From Maribacter litopenaei (lineage in GTDB: Bacteria; Bacteroidota; Bacteroidia; Flavobacteriales; Flavobacteriaceae), in the NCBI RefSeq assembly GCF_025244665.1, contig NZ_CP104205.1, positions 1,919,001 to 1,983,000 on the forward strand: a stretch of DNA of 64,000 bases, read 5' to 3'. Below the pieces are notes generated by a model. It was given only the letters and a program-made list of their open reading frames with translations, searched no databases and had not been told where the DNA came from. Position numbers and translations under genes: made by a program. Positions 41,716 to 53,778 of this stretch are shown here, in pieces. Each line of letters opens with the position of its first letter. Within the stretch, counting starts at the first letter, position 1.

Positions 41716-42328
41716 ATGATTCACCCGCATACCGAATTACGATTTATAAGCAATGAAATAGGCTACGGCGTTGTGGCGACAAAATTAATACCTGCTGGTA
41801 CGATTACTTGGATCTCTGGACAAATTGGATCGGGAATTTAGTCCTCCGGATTTTCAGAATATGGAGCCCCTGTATCAAGAAATTCCGGATACCTATACCT
41901 ATCGAAATAACAACGGGAATCTAGTTCTTTGTTGGGACCACGGCCGCTATGTAAACCATAGTTTTAATTCCAACTGTCTCACCACGGCCTATGATTTTGA
42001 AATTGCCATTCGCGATATCCGGCCTGGGGAACAACTAACCGATGATTATGGGTATTTGAATATTTCCAGTCCGTTTCGCGGAATCAATGAGGGTACCAAA
42101 CGAAAAACGGTATATCCGGACGATCTTTTAAAATATCATAAGGTGCGGGACAACAAAATCAAAAAGGTGTTCCACAAAATCAAAAAGGTGGAACAGCCCT
42201 TGGAACCTGTAATCAATGCTAAAACCTGGAAGAAGATTGAAAAAGTCCTCAACGGGGAGGAAGCGATTACCTCTATTCTTTCAAACTATTTCGATACTGA
42301 AAGTCAAAAGTTAGCAGCACCTAATTAA
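41716..42328 (+). CDS. SET-domain protein (one frame break)
   Basis: 203 residues after repair, a SET-domain protein lysine methyltransferase-like protein. The cofactor-binding NHSFNSNC and the GEQLTDDYGYLN segment are both present, and the N-terminus (LRFISNEIGYGVVATKLIPAG) is the usual first strand pair. The frame shifts at 41811-41819; removing one base next to TCTGG gives TWILDKLDREF. The C-terminal 60 residues are basic and helical. Substrate unknown; SET proteins in bacteria may modify ribosomal or other proteins. Confidence 0.8.
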
Positions 42329-42432
42329 TCCTTAAACAATCGTTAAAAAGAGAATATTTAGAGAAATAACCATACCAAAATAATTACATTGAGGTTTTAA
42401 TCATATCATTGCCTCAATTAAAAATTAACGGT

Positions 42433-43088
42433 ATGAATATTGGACCTATTAACAAACGAAGACTTTTATTGGGATGGCTGGGATTAAGTCCGCTGACGCT
42501 CCTTGCTTCCAAAATGCCCAAATTGGAACATGTGGAATCAAGTATAGCGGATATTCTCATGAACAGATGGGAAAAATCAAGAATATATTCCATGGCCGTT
42601 CTCGGATACTATGCCGGTGGAACATTTGGAGTTTAGGCCCAGCCCTGAGCAAATGAGTTTCGCCCAGCACTTTTTGCACATAGGATTTACCAATAACATG
42701 TTCATAGGGGTTTTGATGGACACGAATACGTACGCCGATTTCAATGCCTTGCAGGAAGCATCTTTCTTTTTAGACCGTCCGGATGAAGTAAGTCTCTTTA
42801 ATGCGGATTCCATGCAAGAACGCAGTCCGAGAAGAAAATAAGAAACTGGTAAGCACATACCTCAATGAAACCTACGATTATGTATTGACGAGTTTGAAGG
42901 GATTAAAAGATGACTTCTTAAAACAAGGTAAAGACAAGATAAAACCGTGGTACTTGGAAGGACATACCCATCCTGACCTTGCGCTACGAGCCGAAAACCA
43001 TACCGTTCACCACAGGGCACAAGCCGTCAGCTATTTACGAATGAAGGGAATCCAACCTCCAGGATATTCAAAACACAATACACTGTAA
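42433..43088 (+). CDS. DinB-family protein with N-terminal leader (two frame breaks)
   Basis: 217 residues after repair. A KRRLLLGWLGLSPLTLLAS leader suggests export (Tat-like or uncleaved), followed by a DinB four-helix bundle. Metal-type His residues lie in AQHFLHIGF and HTVHHRAQAVSYLRM. Breaks are at 42600-42605 (TCTCGG, restoring AVLDTMPVEHLEF) and 42827-42832 (CCGAGA, restoring RSPEENKKLVS). DinB/YfiT proteins include thiol-dependent metalloenzymes; the substrate here is unknown. Confidence 0.78.
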
Positions 43089-43117
43089 TCATAGATTTTC
43101 ATCCAAGGTAATTCGAG

Positions 43118-43414
43118 TTACTCTAGAACATATTCCACAATGTACCTAAGCTCCTCTTCTAAGGTACTATTAGGATAGCTTCTATTGGCCTTACTGTACC
43201 AATATCCGGCATTAAAACGGTCACCTTCCTTCCGATGTAGATAGGCATGAATCCAACTACCCAAGGAGTCGTGCATTTCCTGGGCAATATCATGGGAAGC
43301 TTCCCAGTCGCCCTTGGCATCGAACCAAAGAGCCTTAAGTCCATCAGGCCAGTCTTTGGAGGGAGAGGATAGTGTAAGTGTTTTTTCGAATTCGGTATAA
43401 TTCTTTGGTATCAT
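43118..43414 (-). CDS. conserved small protein, unknown
   Basis: Intact 98-residue soluble protein with aromatic-rich helices (ALWFDAKGDWEASHDIAQ; WIHAYLHRKEGDRFNAGYWY). The pattern is shared with a widespread uncharacterised family. It overlaps the antiporter stop by 4 bp (ATGA), so it is the distal partner of that gene. No function assigned. Confidence 0.6.
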   Translation of the reverse strand: MIPKNYTEFEKTLTLSSPSKDWPDGLKALWFDAKGDWEASHDIAQEMHDSLGSWIHAYLHRKEGDRFNAGYWYSKANRSYPNSTLEEELRYIVEYVLE

Positions 43415-44649
43415 TTTGTAACGCGTTCAACTAGTTTGCCCACCGTTAATCCTTGGGCGATAATGGAAAAGACCACCACCACATAGGTAATGACCAAAAA
43501 CAAGTCCCTATTCATATCTTGGGTCAATCCCAAGGCCAACGCAATGGAAATTCCGCCCCGTAATCCACCCCAGGTCATAACCAAATTGGTACGGGGAACA
43601 AAATCCAATCGCTTTTCAAAAAACTTGATGGGCATTAGCAAACTTAAAAAACGGCAGCCCAATACAATTGGAATGGCTATCAATCCGGCTACAATGTAGC
43701 TCGTTTCAAAGCTAATGACCAACATTTCCATACCTATGAGGACGAACAACAAAGTGTTGAGCAAAATATCCAACAATTCCCAAAACTTGTCCACATAGAT
43801 CTCCGTAGTTTCGGACATGGCAGAGTTTCGAACCGTATCGTTTCCAACTACCAATCCTGCCGTTACCATGGCCAAAGGTGCGGATAAATGAAATTTTTGT
43901 GCCACTACGGTACCCATCATAACCGCCGCAAGCGTAATAATGACCTCAATATCATAATCGTCTATACTGCGCATCAATCGGTAGGTAACCCAACCTATCA
44001 AAAGTCCCCAAAGAATTCCACCGATCACCTCTACACCAAATAATTCCAATATTTCCATAGGTTCTATGGGTGCCCCACTGGAGGAAGCCATTTTAAAAAT
44101 GGTCAAAAACACGACAACCCCTACTCCATCATTGAACAAGGATTCTCCCACAATCTTGGTTTCCAATTTTTTAGGAGCCCCAGCTTTTTTTAATATTCCT
44201 AACACGGCTATAGGATCCGTTGGGGATATCAGGGCGCCAAAAAGTAAACAATGGATATAGTTTACTTCCATGGGCGTCATTTTTAATAAATAGAACATCA
44301 TGGTACCTACCAAAAAAGTAGAGACCAAAACACCCAAGGTAGAAAAAACCAAGATAGGCCAACGTTGTACTTTCAATTGCTCAAAGTTCGTATGCAAAGC
44401 CCCCGCAAAGAGTAGGAAGCTCAACATTATATCCAAAAGCACCGTCTTAAAGTCGATTTTGGAAATAATATACCTTTCGGCATTTAGAAGGGTATCATCA
44501 ACATAGCCAATTACAAAAACTGCTAGGGTAAATACAATGGTTATCAACATCAAACCAATAGTGTTTGGCAACTTTAAAAAACGCACATTGATATATCCAA
44601 AAATTGCAGAAATGAAAACCAGTACTGCACTGATAATGAAGTAATCCAT
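43411..44649 (-). CDS. sodium/proton antiporter, CPA1 (NhaP-type)
   Basis: 412-residue polytopic transporter with about twelve hydrophobic segments. The CPA1 ion-binding signature ISPTDPIAVLGIL and the second conserved helix SLFNDGVGVVVFLTIF are intact, with WGGLRGGISIALALGL near the C-terminus. It probably exchanges Na+ for H+ to hold pH and salt balance, fitting a marine organism. No C-terminal RCK or cNMP domain. Confidence 0.9.
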   Translation of the reverse strand: MDYFIISAVLVFISAIFGYINVRFLKLPNTIGLMLITIVFTLAVFVIGYVDDTLLNAERYIISKIDFKTVLLDIMLSFLLFAGALHTNFEQLKVQRWPILVFSTLGVLVSTFLVGTMMFYLLKMTPMEVNYIHCLLFGALISPTDPIAVLGILKKAGAPKKLETKIVGESLFNDGVGVVVFLTIFKMASSSGAPIEPMEILELFGVEVIGGILWGLLIGWVTYRLMRSIDDYDIEVIITLAAVMMGTVVAQKFHLSAPLAMVTAGLVVGNDTVRNSAMSETTEIYVDKFWELLDILLNTLLFVLIGMEMLVISFETSYIVAGLIAIPIVLGCRFLSLLMPIKFFEKRLDFVPRTNLVMTWGGLRGGISIALALGLTQDMNRDLFLVITYVVVVFSIIAQGLTVGKLVERVTK

Positions 44650-44658
44650 ATATTTTAT

Positions 44659-46653
<1,995 letters not shown>

Positions 46654-46661
46654 ATGTTGTT

Positions 46662-47504
46662 TTACATTTTAGCTTTTATCATACGGTCATTCCCATACAT
46701 ATCTTTTCTCAACTCAATGGAATTGAAATTAAACATGGATAAAAGATCGCATGTTTCAGGACCTAAATATTGATTGATTTCCAAATATAATATACCGTTC
46801 GTTTTGAGATTTTGGGAAGCAAAATCCGCAATATGCCTGTAAAATATCAAAGGATCTTTGTCCGAAACAAACAAAGCCCCTTCAGGCTCAAAAGATAGTA
46901 CATTATTAGTCATATTATTTTTTTCCAATTCCCTGACATAAGGTGGATTGGATATAATTATATCAAATTTTTGTTCAATATTTAAATTAGATATGTCAGC
47001 TTTAAAAAAATCAACCTGTACCATATTTTTCTTGGCATTATCCTGAGCAATTTTCAAAGCTTCCATAGAAATATCGATTGCTTTTACGTTTGCCTTGTTT
47101 AAAAATTTGGACAAGCTTATTGCGATACAACCACTGCCCGTCCCCATGTCCAAAACATCCAGTCCGATCCTCTTTTCGAAATCCTCCAGAATCCAACGCA
47201 CCAATTCCTCCGTTTCCGGACGGGGAATAAGAACCTCTGGCCCCACCTTGAATTCCATATCCATGAAGTGCGCCGAACCAATTACGTGTTGAATTGGCCG
47301 ATGCAATTTTAAATCGGACAACGCCGAAAATAGTTGTGATTCCTCTTTTTTTTCGACCATCAAGTTAGGCTGTATGGCTAAAACAAATCGCTCTAGACCT
47401 AAAAAATGCTCAATCAAAAGATAAAAAAAACTGGACACCTCTTCCTTCCCATAAATTGGGTCTAATTCCTCGTGAAAAATCTTTTTTACCTCTTTCAGCA
47501 ACAT
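46662..47504 (-). CDS. prmC: release factor glutamine methyltransferase
   Basis: 280-residue HemK/PrmC enzyme that methylates the GGQ glutamine of peptide release factors. It has the helical N-terminal domain, SAM-binding DMGTGSGCIAISL, and the catalytic ISNPPYVRE motif. Intact frame, including an intact TCTGG at 47186-47190. It is followed by ligA at 8 bp and preceded by the GNAT gene at 1 bp, so the three form an operon. Confidence 0.93.
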   Translation of the reverse strand: MLLKEVKKIFHEELDPIYGKEEVSSFFYLLIEHFLGLERFVLAIQPNLMVEKKEESQLFSALSDLKLHRPIQHVIGSAHFMDMEFKVGPEVLIPRPETEELVRWILEDFEKRIGLDVLDMGTGSGCIAISLSKFLNKANVKAIDISMEALKIAQDNAKKNMVQVDFFKADISNLNIEQKFDIIISNPPYVRELEKNNMTNNVLSFEPEGALFVSDKDPLIFYRHIADFASQNLKTNGILYLEINQYLGPETCDLLSMFNFNSIELRKDMYGNDRMIKAKM

Positions 47505-47505
47505 G

Positions 47506-47991
47506 TCATAAGGTCTTCAACATCCAAACCGGACAGGAATAATGACCTGTATTGCCCATTGGGGCATCTATGTAATCAAAACCTGATTTCCTATATAATT
47601 TTTGAGCATCCTCCATGTAGGGCATAGTTTCCAGGTAACACTGGTCAAACCCATATTCACGGGCCCTTTCTAAACAAACCTCCATCATTTTAGCGCCCAG
47701 GCCCCTTCCCCGCGCGGATTTCAAAAAATACATTTTTTGAAGCTCACAAACATTCCCATCGTAATTATCTAATTGGGCTACTCCTGCACAACCAATAATT
47801 TCACCGCCATCGTCAATGACAAAATATGTAGCCCTAGACACATCGTATGTCTCAAACATACAATCCAAGACAGCATCTGCGTACGCAGTACCTACCTTTG
47901 GCACTCCCATTTCGACCAAGACCTCTCGTACCACCCTAGCAACTTCTTTGTTGTCTGAAGGTCTTATCTCCCTAATTATAGGCTCTTGCAT
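47506..47991 (-). CDS. GNAT acetyltransferase
   Basis: 161-residue N-acetyltransferase. The acetyl-CoA loop is ARGRGLGAKMM after LQKMYFLKS, with YLETMPYMEDAQKLYRKSGF as motif B. Soluble. The C-terminal HYSCPVWMLKTL is common in a subfamily of small bacterial GNATs. First gene of the GNAT-prmC-ligA operon and divergent from ribD. Substrate unknown. Confidence 0.82.
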   Translation of the reverse strand: MQEPIIREIRPSDNKEVARVVREVLVEMGVPKVGTAYADAVLDCMFETYDVSRATYFVIDDGGEIIGCAGVAQLDNYDGNVCELQKMYFLKSARGRGLGAKMMEVCLERAREYGFDQCYLETMPYMEDAQKLYRKSGFDYIDAPMGNTGHYSCPVWMLKTL

Positions 47992-47995
47992 GGTA

Positions 47996-48027
47996 TTTAA
48001 AGAATAGGTTTTAAAGTACTATTTTTG
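47996..48027 (+). promoter_or_regulatory. candidate promoter for ribD
   Basis: TATTTTTG (48020-48027) matches TAnnTTTG exactly and TTTA lies 20 bp upstream (47996-47999), one base off TTTG. It is 62 bp before the ribD start. Confidence 0.45.
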
Positions 48028-48089
48028 ATTTGTGAAGATACACGAATTGAGCAGAAACCTAAAAAACAGTTTTCAACAAGCTTTTCCCG

Positions 48090-49174
48090 ATGGATACATT
48101 ACCTAACAGTACTAAATTGGAGTATTCAACGGACGAAAAATACATGCTACGCTGTATTGAAATCGCCAAAAATGGAATTGGTAGCACGGCCCCCAACCCT
48201 TCCGTAGGTGCCGTCATCGTGCACAAAGACCGAATTATAGGTGAAGGCTATACCAGTGCTTACGGCGGATCCCATGCGGAGGTAAACGCCATCAATTCCG
48301 TCAAGGACAAAAGCCTGCTTTCCAAGTCAACATTATATGTTACTGCGGAGCCTTGCTCACATTTTGGAAAAACACCACCTTGCGCCAATCTCATTGTTGA
48401 AAACAAAATACCAAAGGTTGTTATTGGCCTTCAAGACCCACATGAAAAAGTCGCTGGCAAGGGTATTGAAATTTTAAGAAATTCGGGTGTTCCGTATTCA
48501 TTGGAGTATTAGAGGGCGAATGCCGAGAACATCACAGGCGGTTTTTGACGTTTCACGAGAAAAAACGACCCTATGTTATTTTAAAATGGGCGGAAACGGC
48601 GGACGGTTTTATGGCTCCATCAAGAGAATTTCGTAATGCAAAACCCGCCCCTTATTGGATCACCAACTCCTATTCAAGGCAACTTGTCCATAAATGGAGA
48701 AGTGAGGAACAAGCTATTTTGGTAGGAACCAATACCATACTGGAGGACAATCCTAAATTGGACACCCGGTTATGGAAAGGCAAGTCTCCCATCAGGGTAA
48801 TAATCGATAAAAATCAGAAAATACCAAAAGGTTTCCATGTATTGAACGGACAACATCCTTCAATTTTATTTGTATCAAATAATAGTTCAAATAATGAATT
48901 TCAAAATGTTGATTTTGAAATTATTGAAAGTAATAAAAATCTTATTTTAGAGGTGTCTAAAACCTTATTTGAACGAAATATCCAGAGTGTAATCGTGGAA
49001 GGCGGAGCCAAAACTATCCAAGCCTTTATTGACGAAAATATTTGGGACGAAGCGCGGATTTTTAAAGGGCAGAATATCTTTAAAAAAGGGATAAAAGCAC
49101 CAGTTCTAAACGGCAGAATCGTACACCGGAAATCCATACAGGGAGACCAATTAAAAATAATTCGAAATGATTAA
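48090..49174 (+). CDS. ribD: riboflavin deaminase/reductase RibD (one frame break)
   Basis: Bifunctional enzyme of riboflavin synthesis, 361 residues after repair. The zinc deaminase domain has [10 protein letters not shown] and [13 protein letters not shown]; the reductase domain has [29 protein letters not shown] and [13 protein letters not shown]. The break at 48492-48495 (CCGT) is repaired by CCAGT to [16 protein letters not shown], the normal inter-domain link. Its stop overlaps the next gene by 8 bp. Confidence 0.92.
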
Positions 49175-49767
49175 AAACATCATCTTTGATTTTGGCGACA
49201 TTTTCATCAATCTTGACAAGCCTGCAGTTTTTAAGAAAATGGAAGCCTTTGGCCACACAGAATACACTCCGAACTCGATCAACTTTGCAAGAACTACGAA
49301 ACTGGTTTGATATCATCCGGTAATTTTCTTTCAAATTTAAAAAGGCTTTACCCAAATGCCACAGAAACCGAATTGACAGCTGCGTGGAACTCCATATTGC
49401 TTGATTTTCCGAATACCGATTGGAATTTATAGAAGCATTTAAAGCAACAGGATCCCACCGGTTGTTCTTGTTGAGCAATACAAACGACCTTCACATCGAA
49501 TATGTCATTAAATCCATGGGGAGGAATCGATTTGAGCGATTTAAAAATTGTTTTGAAAGGTTTTATTTGTCCCAACAAATTAAAATGAGGAAACCCAACC
49601 CCGATATATATGAACATGTGCTGAACGAAAATTCCTTGGCCCCGGACGAAACCCTTTTCATAGACGACACCAAAGAAAATACTGATAGTGCCCAGCGGTT
49701 AGGAATTCAATGTTGGAACCTTCAAGTTGGCAAGGAAGATATTACCGAGCTAATAACTAAGTTGTAA
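49167..49767 (+). CDS. HAD-superfamily hydrolase (two frame breaks)
   Basis: 200 residues after repair. HAD motifs: I DFGDIFINLD, II LLSNTND, III Lys in KMRKPNPDIY, IV FIDDTKENT. This resembles the YihX/epoxide-hydrolase-like HAD phosphatases. Both breaks are CCGA for CCAGA: 49269-49272 (restores YTPELDQL) and 49409-49412 (restores LDFPEYRLEF). ATG overlaps the ribD stop (ATGATTAA), and its own stop overlaps the next ATG, so ribD, this gene and the transporter are coupled. It could dephosphorylate the riboflavin intermediate, but that is only a context guess. Confidence 0.85.
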
Positions 49768-50655
49768 TGGAATATCTAGCTCTAAGTGTACTGGCATCGA
49801 GCTTGATTTTTGTAATCTTTAAGCTATACACCAAATATAAGATTCAGACACTTTATGCGATCATTGTCAACTACTTTATCGCCAGTTCCGTAGGAATTCA
49901 TTTTTATGAAGGAAAGGTAGACTTTACAGAAATCACGAACAAATCCTGGTTTTTAGGGATCGTGGCTCGGGGGTTTTGTTTATTGTCGTTTTTAATCTTA
50001 TGGCGGCTACCTCCCAAAAGGTAGGGGTTTCAGCAGCTTCAGTCGCCACCAAAATGTCCTTGGCCATACCGGTTGTTTTTGGTGTATGGATGTATGGGGA
50101 ACAACTAGGAATATTTGAAATTTTAGGCATTCTACTCGCTTTGATTGCTGTATACTTAGCCACCATGCGCAAAAAGACCATTGTGACTCACAAGTATCTT
50201 TTTTTGCTGCCTATAGCAGTTTTTGTGGGATCCGGCATTATCGACACCAGTATTAAATATGCACAGCAGGTTGCCGTCCCGAAAAGGAATTCCCCATATT
50301 CTCAGCCATGGTATTTGGCTCGGCTGCATGCTGTGGCACATTATTTATCTTGTTAAAATCAATTAAAGCCCATCTCAAATTAAATATTAAAAACATCATT
50401 GGGGGAATTTGTTTGGGAGTACCCAATTATTTTTCCATTTACTTTTTAATGAAGGCTTTAGATAGCGATACCTTGAATAGTGCTTCACTATTTACCATTA
50501 ACAACGTTGCTGTAGTAATGCTGTCTACTTTACTAGGGATTCTATTGTTCAAAGAACGAATAAGCATCAAAAACTGGATAGGCATTGGCCTGGCTGTGGT
50601 AAGCATCATTTTAGTTGCGCTAGGAACCAAAATTCAGAATTTACTCATCGGCTAA
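49767..50655 (+). CDS. EamA/DMT-family transporter (two frame breaks)
   Basis: 296-residue ten-helix drug/metabolite transporter after repair, made of two EamA repeats; the second repeat shows NSASLFTINNVAVVMLSTL and SIKNWIGIGLAVVSI. Breaks at 49977-49980 (TCGG, restoring GIVALGVLF) and 50279-50282 (CCGA, restoring AVPEKEFPIFSAM). Start ATG overlaps the HAD stop (TAATG). Substrate unknown; it closes a coupled ribD-HAD-EamA unit. Confidence 0.83.
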
Positions 50656-50663
50656 AGCCTTAT

Positions 50664-51277
50664 ATGGAACTTGGAAAATCAAAATATAGATCAGTCGATA
50701 AACCGTCAGAGGAAGTACTATTTAAGGAAAAGAAAAGTAAATTCTTTGGATACACTTTTCCGGTAAATTCTGAAGATCAAGTTAAACCCATTCGGAGGAG
50801 CTGCACAAATTACACCCAACGGCCAACCATATCTGCTATGCCTGGCAAATAGGCGTAGAAGATGTTCATTATAGGGCCAATGACGATGGCGAACCGAATA
50901 ATTCAGCAGGAATGCCCATTTATGGACAGATTCAGTCCTTTGCCGTGACCAACGTACTTGTCGCCGTGGCTAGAGTATTTGGAGGTACCAAATTGGGAGT
51001 TGGAGGTTTAATAACAGCCTATAAGGAAACCGCCAAACTTGCTTTGGAAAATTCAGTAATTACCGAGAAGGTTCTAATGGAACGTTTGTCGCTTTCTTTT
51101 GAATATGCAGAAATGGATACCATAATGCGATTCATAAAAAAGTATCAATTAGAAATAATTGACCAAAAACTTCATTTGGACTGCGAGATAATTGTATCGG
51201 TTCAAAAAGATTCTTTGCCTTCCGTTTTGGAATTATTGGAGGCCTATCACAAAATCACAACAAAAATCCTTGAATAG
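50664..51277 (+). CDS. YigZ/IMPACT-family protein (one frame break)
   Basis: 204 residues after repair. The N-terminal UPF0029/IMPACT domain has KKSKFFGYTFPV, YRANDDGEPNNSAGMPIYGQI and VARVFGGTKLGVGGLI; a small C-terminal domain follows. The break at 50792-50795 (TCGG) is repaired to PILEELHKLHP. Lies 8 bp after the transporter gene. Biological role of bacterial YigZ is not settled. Confidence 0.85.
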
Positions 51278-51288
51278 AACCGTAAGAT

Positions 51289-51684
51289 TTATGAAAGTTT
51301 TTCCAAGATATATTACGGGCATTTTATAGGCCTTTTCTTATGTGAATCCATGAACACTAAAACAGTGTTTGCCTCTACTAAAATTTCACCCATTTCATTC
51401 CTTATGGTGTAGTCAAATTCTATACGCACCGAAGGTATTTTTTTAAGCTGTGTACGTACCGTAATTAAATCGTCATAACGTGCGGAATTCTTATAATCTA
51501 TCTTCAACGAAATTACAGGGAGCATCACCCCATTTTCCTCCATCCATTTATAAGAGATACCAAGGGATCTAAGCCACTCTACCCTTCCCATCTCTAGATA
51601 TTGCGCATAGTTCCCGTAATACACTACGCCCATTTGATCCGTTTCCCCATATCGTACACGAAAAGAAATTTCGTTAAATTCCAT
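51289..51684 (-). CDS. YbgC-type acyl-CoA thioesterase (in-frame TAA near end)
   Basis: Hotdog thioesterase with the catalytic Asp region RYGETDQMGVVYYGNYAQYLE and the conserved RVEWLRSLGISY. The open frame stops early at 51313-51315 (TAA) after PIKCP. The context TGCCCGTAATAT would read CPEY if it were CCAGAA, and the frame then runs YILEKLS to a second TAA at 51289, giving 131 residues and the usual family C-terminus. The same replacement occurs in the ligA zinc finger. Confidence 0.82.
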
Positions 51685-51890
51685 TGATTTTTAATTAAAA
51701 ACTATATATTTAAAGCCCCTCGGTGTTAGGCAACGAACATGAGAAAAAAAAAGGTCAAATTCAATAGGGATTGATTTTTTTTTTAGAATTTTTGTTCACA
51801 TATTTGTCCACCTTACAGAGCTAAAATAACTGTCTCTATTTTTTTATTTTTTTCGCTTTTAAATAACCATTAAGAAGAGCTTTTTTTATT

Positions 51891-53315
51891 ATGAATGTTA
51901 CTGCCGATTCCGTATGGAAAAATTGTTTGGTATTTATCAAAGATAATATCCAACCGCAGGCATTCAAAACATGGTTCGAGCCTATCAAACCTGTTAAGCT
52001 TGCAAACAATGCCTTGAGCATACAGGTTCCAAGCAAATTTTTTTATGAATGGTTGGAGGAGCACTACGTAAAACTCCTTAAAGTAGCTCTAACAAAACAA
52101 TTGGGGGAGACCGCTAAATTGGTATACATTATTAAGATGGAAAATACCTATGGCAATAAAGAACCGTTCACCGAAAAAATACCAAGTTCCAACAGGGGCA
52201 ATATGAGTCCTCAAGAAATGGATGTGCCAATAAAATCCAAGAATCCGAATTGCGAAATCCATTTGTTATTCCGGGCATCAGGAACATTAAAATAGAATCC
52301 CAATTAAATCCTAATTATAATTTTGAGAATTTTTTGGAAGGGGATTCCAATCGACTGGCACGCTCCGCTGGTATGGCTGTGGCCAATAAGCCCGGTGGCA
52401 CCTCTTTTAATCCATTGCTGGTTTTTGGTGGCGTTGGTTTGGGAAAGACACATTTGGCGCACGCCATTGGGGTGGAAATTAAGGACAAGTATCCTGATCG
52501 TACCGTATTATATATATCAGCCGAAAAATTTACCCAGCAGTATATTGAGTCGGTAAAGAAAAATACCCGAAACGATTTTATTCATTTCTATCAGTTGATA
52601 GATGTGCTGATTATTGACGATGTACAGTTCCTATCTCGGTAAGTCCGGAACACAGGACGTTTTCTTTCATATTTTCAACCACCTCCATCAAAATGGCAAA
52701 CAAGTGGTTTTAACTTCTGATAAGGCTCCTGTAGATATGCAGGACTTTGAGCAACGGCTATTGTCCCGTTTTAAATGGGGGCTATCCGCCGAACTCCAAA
52801 GTCCGGACTATGAAACACGAATTTCTATCCTAAAGAACAAGTTATATCGCGATGGGGTAGAAATGCCGGAAGATATCGTAGAATATGTAGCGAAGCACAT
52901 TAAAACGAATATCAGGGAATTGGAAGGAGCCATTATTTCATTGATTGCCCAATCCACCCTAAACAAAAGGGAGGTTACCATAGAATTGGCGCAACAGGTC
53001 GTAGAGAAATTTGTAAAAAATACCAAAAGGGAGGTTTCCATCGATTATATACAGAAAGTGGTCTCCGATTACTTTGAAATGGATGTTGCCACCCTACAAT
53101 CCAAAACAAGGAAAAGACATATTGTTCAGGCCCGACAATTAGCGATGTTCTTTGCCAAAAAATTTACAAAGGCTTCCTTGGCAAGTATAGGTTCCCAAAT
53201 TGGAAAAAGAGACCATGCCACCGTATTACATGCTTGTAAGACCGTGGACAACCTGGCCGAAACGGACAAGCAGTTTCGTAAATACATAGAAGACCTTACC
53301 AAAAAATTCTCCTGA
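51891..53315 (+). CDS. dnaA: chromosomal replication initiator DnaA (two frame breaks)
   Basis: Essential initiator, 474 residues after repair. Domain I is SVWKNCLVFIKDNIQPQAF, Walker A GGVGLGKTHL, Walker B LIIDDVQFLSG, sensor region DKAPVDMQDFEQRLLSRFKW, and the C-terminal DNA-binding signature IGKRDHATVLHACK. Breaks are at 52245-52248 (CCGA, restoring NPELRNPFVIPG) and 52634-52639 (TCTCGG, restoring FLSGKSGTQD). The 206 bp upstream are T-rich with one DnaA-box-like TTTGTCCACC, too little to call an origin. Confidence 0.95.
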
Positions 53316-53320
53316 TTTTT

Positions 53321-53773
53321 ATGAAGACCAAAGTTCTAATGGTTTGCCTTGGAAATATCTGTAGGTCACCATTGGCCGAAGGCATTCTAAAAAGCAAAGT
53401 AGATACAAATGAAGTTTTTGTCGATTCAGCGGGTACAGGTGGATACCATGTAGGAAATCCACCCGATTCCAGATCCATTTCGGTTGCCAAAAAGTATGGT
53501 ATCGATATTAGTAATCAGGTATGCCGCAAGCTTACTGTTTCGGATTTAGCTGAATTTGACGTAATTTATGCCATGGACAAAAGCAATTATAGAAATATTA
53601 TTGGTTTAAGTACAAATGAGGAACATACGGCCAAGGTAAAATTGTTGCTAAACGAAATAAATATAAGCGAAAATGAGGTCCCCGACCCATACTACGATTC
53701 GGTAAGTGGCTTTGAAAACGTTTTCCACTTGATAAACCAAGCCTGTGAGGCAATTGCCAAAAAACTCTCCTAG
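53321..53773 (+). CDS. low-molecular-weight protein tyrosine phosphatase
   Basis: 150-residue phosphatase with the P-loop CLGNICRSP directly at the N-terminus and the general acid in PDPYYDS. Intact frame (one CCAGA at 53464-53468 is unaltered). Lies 5 bp after dnaA and 5 bp before the methyltransferase, so the three are probably cotranscribed, an arrangement seen in other flavobacteria. May act on bacterial tyrosine kinases of capsule systems or on small phosphorylated molecules. Confidence 0.9.
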   Translation: MKTKVLMVCLGNICRSPLAEGILKSKVDTNEVFVDSAGTGGYHVGNPPDSRSISVAKKYGIDISNQVCRKLTVSDLAEFDVIYAMDKSNYRNIIGLSTNEEHTAKVKLLLNEINISENEVPDPYYDSVSGFENVFHLINQACEAIAKKLS

Positions 53774-53778
53774 ACATT

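Noticed and set aside
51685-51890. Replication origin upstream of dnaA
   Set aside because: T-rich tract but only one weak DnaA-box-like sequence; no cluster of boxes.
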